NCBI GenBank assembly: GCA_900551145.1 | Contig: URUQ01000051.1 | Span: forward strand, 1 to 8,678 | Source of the DNA: an uncultured Eubacteriales bacterium | GTDB taxonomy: Bacteria > Bacillota > Clostridia > Christensenellales > CAG-917 | Length of the DNA: 8,678 nucleotides | Direction of reading: 5' to 3' | In this document: piece after piece, positions 6,996 through 8,678 of the stretch | Layout: each line of letters begins with the position of its first letter | How positions within the stretch are numbered: the stretch's first letter is position 1 | Made by a program: the position numbers and the translations under genes | The notes under the pieces: generated by a model | Database searches by the model: none | Told to the model about the DNA's origin: nothing | What the model saw: only the letters and a program-made list of their open reading frames with translations

Positions 6996-8303
6996 ATGAA
7001 AGTATGTAAATTCGGCGGAACGTCAATGGCAAACGGCGGTACTATATCCCGCGTTATAAACATCGTGAGAAGCGACGAGCAAAGGAGATATATCGTCGTT
7101 TCCGCACCGGGAAAAAGAGATGGCAACGACGTCAAAATCACCGACGCATTATACGCTTGCTTCAACGAAAAGAGAGAAAAGGGCAATTGCGACGAGTCTT
7201 TCGATATCGTGAGGAATCGCTTTCTCGATATCGCAAATTCGCTCGGCGTAGATGTGGATTTGACTGCCGTTCTTGACGATATCAAGAGCAATATCGAGAA
7301 TGGCGCGTCAAGAGATTATTGTGCGTCGAGAGGGGAGTATTTGTGCGCGAGATTGCTTGCCGCAAAACTCGGTTTTGAGTTCGTCGATACGAACGAGATA
7401 ATCAAATTCAACGCCGAGGGAAAACTGCAAATGCACTATACGCTCGACCTTATCAAGCAACGGCTCGAAAGCGTCGAATACGCGGTTATCCCCGGCTTTT
7501 ACGGCTCAAATCGCGAGGGTGAAATAGTCACCTTTTCGCGCGGGGGCTCGGATATTACGGGCGCACTCGTTGCAAGGGCGGTGGGTGCGGATATTTACGA
7601 AAATTGGACGGACGTGGACGGATTTTTGACCGCAGATCCGCGTATAGTCAAAGACCCCGCTATTATCGATTATTTAAGTTATAGGGAACTTCGCGAACTT
7701 GCTTATATGGGCGCGGAGGTTTTGCATCCCGAATCTATTTTTCCGGTTAGAAGCGTTGGAATTCCTATCAATATCAAAAATACGTTTAATCCGTCGTATA
7801 AGGGCACTATGATTGTTGCCCAAAAGGATTTGCCCGGAGAGAAAAAGGTCATCACGGGCATTGCGGGCAAAAAGGGCTTTACTATCGTCAATATCGAAAA
7901 AGATATGATGAATTCCGAGATAGGTTTCGGGCGAAAAGCACTTTCCGTCCTCGAATTCGAGGGGATATCCTTCGAACATATACCGTCGGGCATAGACACG
8001 CTGTCTATCGTCATACGGGACGAGTACGTGGCGGGCAAAATGCAAAAGGTGCTTGCTCGTCTTCAAGAGTCCCTCAACGCAGACAATATCGAGATACACA
8101 GCGGACTTTCTCTCATTGCAACCGTCGGACACAATATGGCTTTCCGTCAAGGCACTGCGTCCACGCTTTTCACCGCGCTCGCCCGCGACAATATCAACGT
8201 CCGTATGATAGACCAAGGCTCATCGGAGTTGAACATAATCGTGGGTGTGGATACTTATGAGTATGAGAGGGCCATCAATTCCATATACCACTCGTTTGTA
8301 TAA
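6996..8303 (+). CDS. lysC: Aspartate kinase, YclM/AK III type with regulatory ACT domains
   Basis: This 435-residue cytoplasmic enzyme phosphorylates aspartate with ATP, the first step to lysine, threonine, methionine and diaminopimelate. The kinase domain (about 1-280) shows KFGGTS (5-10), VVSAPGKR (34-41), SRGEYLCA (111-118), the TFSRGGSDITGA motif (179-190) and WTDVDGFLTADPRIV (204-218). Two ACT repeats follow: about 294-365, with EIGFGRKALSVLEFEGISFEHIPSG, and 371-435, with VGHNM, GTASTLFTAL and MIDQGSSELNIIVGV. The motif order and length match the B. subtilis YclM (ThrD) subgroup, which is feedback-inhibited by lysine with threonine; inhibition here is inferred from family only. It is the last gene of the run. 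Its stop codon lies inside the left arm of a large inverted repeat. Confidence 0.96.
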   Translation: MKVCKFGGTSMANGGTISRVINIVRSDEQRRYIVVSAPGKRDGNDVKITDALYACFNEKREKGNCDESFDIVRNRFLDIANSLGVDVDLTAVLDDIKSNIENGASRDYCASRGEYLCARLLAAKLGFEFVDTNEIIKFNAEGKLQMHYTLDLIKQRLESVEYAVIPGFYGSNREGEIVTFSRGGSDITGALVARAVGADIYENWTDVDGFLTADPRIVKDPAIIDYLSYRELRELAYMGAEVLHPESIFPVRSVGIPINIKNTFNPSYKGTMIVAQKDLPGEKKVITGIAGKKGFTIVNIEKDMMNSEIGFGRKALSVLEFEGISFEHIPSGIDTLSIVIRDEYVAGKMQKVLARLQESLNADNIEIHSGLSLIATVGHNMAFRQGTASTLFTALARDNINVRMIDQGSSELNIIVGVDTYEYERAINSIYHSFV

Positions 8304-8425
8304 ACGTGTCAAATAGCGCCTAACTTTGGCAGCGCGCATCCGCTACAAAATCACGTACGCCTTGTACGTTGGGTTTTGTATCGGACGCGCGCTTTCGCGT
8401 TATCCATCTATTTGACGCGTTTATA
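8299..8425. repeat. 127-bp imperfect inverted repeat (MITE-like element or structured RNA)
   Basis: Three nested stems share one centre. The outer arms are TATAAACGTGTCAAATAG (8299-8316) and CTATTTGACGCGTTTATA (8408-8425), 18 positions with one G·T pair. Next come unpaired or weakly paired stretches of exactly 15 bases on each side (8317-8331 and 8393-8407). The middle arms are 8332-8350 and 8374-8392, pairing at 17 of 19 positions. The inner stem is ACGTAC/GTACGT (8353-8358 and 8364-8369) around a GCCTT loop. The outer ends begin and end with TATA, compatible with insertion at a TA site. The lysC stop codon (8301-8303) is within the left arm. No protein is encoded. Alternatives are a palindromic intergenic repeat, an RNA structure at the end of the transcript, or part of the termination region. 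Confidence 0.8.
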
Positions 8426-8446
8426 ATAGGGTGGGTGAACGGTATT

Positions 8447-8512
8447 AGAGCCACGCCTCGACAACTCATTTACGATTAGTAAATTATGGTTGCCGAGAGC
8501 GTGGCTCTTTCT
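8447..8512 (+). terminator. Long hairpin with T-rich tail, possible lysC operon terminator
   Basis: AGAGCCACGC (8447-8456) pairs perfectly with GCGTGGCTCT (8499-8508). The stem continues inward as CTCG/CGAG after a one-base bulge, CAAC/GTTG, and ATTTAC (8468-8473) with GTAAAT (8479-8484) around a GATTA loop. The tail TTTCTTGTTCTTC after the stem is T-rich but interrupted, so this is a weaker-looking intrinsic terminator than the one at 2823-2852. The tail lies on the plus-strand side only, which fits termination of the holA-lysC unit. Confidence 0.55.
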
Positions 8513-8634
8513 TGTTCTTCATCTCAATACTGTATTATACGAACGAGTGGGGGGGATGTGTAATTTGTAAAATGGAAGGCTACCGCTGTCCGCGAGCGTG
8601 TCGAGTGGACTAATTAACGGGCACTAATTCAAGG
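8513..8634. other. Non-coding right end of the genomic insert
   Basis: No reading frame here looks like a gene. Visible items are a run of seven G (8549-8555), a possible minus-strand promoter (TACACA and TATAAT read on the minus strand, from 8562 down to 8534, 17-base spacer), a weak hairpin GTCCG/TGGAC (8588-8592 and 8606-8610, with an inner CGA/TCG), and two copies of ACTAATT (8609-8615 and 8623-8629). None is strong enough to call individually. Confidence 0.4.
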
Positions 8635-8678
8635 CTGTCTCTTATACACATCTCCGAGCCCACGAGACGGACTCCTAT
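8635..8678 (+). other. Nextera mosaic end, read-2 adapter and i7 index (not genomic)
   Basis: CTGTCTCTTATACACATCT (8635-8653) is the inverted Tn5 mosaic end. CCGAGCCCACGAGAC (8654-8668) is the Nextera read-2 adapter. GGACTCCT (8669-8676) equals the index known as N705, and the final AT begins the P7 sequence. The contig was extended through untrimmed read-through into adapter. Confidence 0.97.

Noticed and set aside
6464..7291. A 275-codon open frame on the minus strand across the DUF1015/lysC junction
   Set aside because: It spans two well-supported plus-strand genes, and its translation shows no family features.
8304..8634. CRISPR array or tRNA in the non-coding right end
   Set aside because: There are no regularly spaced direct repeats. 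The hairpins do not form a cloverleaf, and no CCA end or T-arm consensus is present.
8576..8636. First unit of a tandem repeat array, because AAGGCT recurs at 8576 and 8631
   Set aside because: The last two bases of the second copy belong to the adapter, leaving only AAGG in common. No second unit can be seen.

Overview
This is a metagenome-style contig. Its outermost bases are library adapter, not genome: positions 1-19 are the Tn5 mosaic end, and 8635-8678 are the mosaic end, the Nextera read-2 adapter and an i7 index. Genomic sequence therefore runs from 20 to 8634. The source looks like an uncultured Gram-positive bacterium of the Firmicutes, probably Clostridia. The evidence is a lipoprotein-anchored ABC binding protein, a CdaA-type c-di-AMP synthase, a YqeN-type DNA polymerase III delta subunit, a YclM-type aspartate kinase and a sigma-A-type promoter. 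This placement is inferred from family resemblance only.

Positions 68-2782 hold a tightly packed three-gene polar amino acid ABC importer: binding lipoprotein, permease and ATPase, with ATGA overlaps or 4-base gaps. It ends at a strong intrinsic terminator (2823-2852). Two of its three parts are unusual. The binding protein appears circularly permuted, with the family's usual C-terminal segment directly after the lipoprotein signal and the protein ending where lobe 2 ends. The ATPase carries about 110 extra residues between its Q-loop and its ABC signature. The permease between them is ordinary.

A new transcription unit starts at a good extended -10 promoter (2868-2896). It contains holA, a six-segment membrane protein of unknown function with a duplicated acidic/aromatic tail motif, cdaA, a DUF1015-family gene and an aspartate kinase gene. 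Spacing is 7, 41, -4 and 49 bases. The usual cdaA partners cdaR and glmM are not adjacent.

Positions 8304-8634 contain no convincing gene. They hold a 127-bp imperfect inverted repeat that begins at the lysC stop codon and looks like a MITE or a structured RNA, then a second long hairpin with a T-rich tail that may end the operon, then a G7 run and a weak hairpin before the adapter.

The first operon would import an amino acid. The second mixes replication (clamp loading), second-messenger synthesis and entry into the aspartate amino acid family. No pathway visible here ties those genes together beyond co-transcription.
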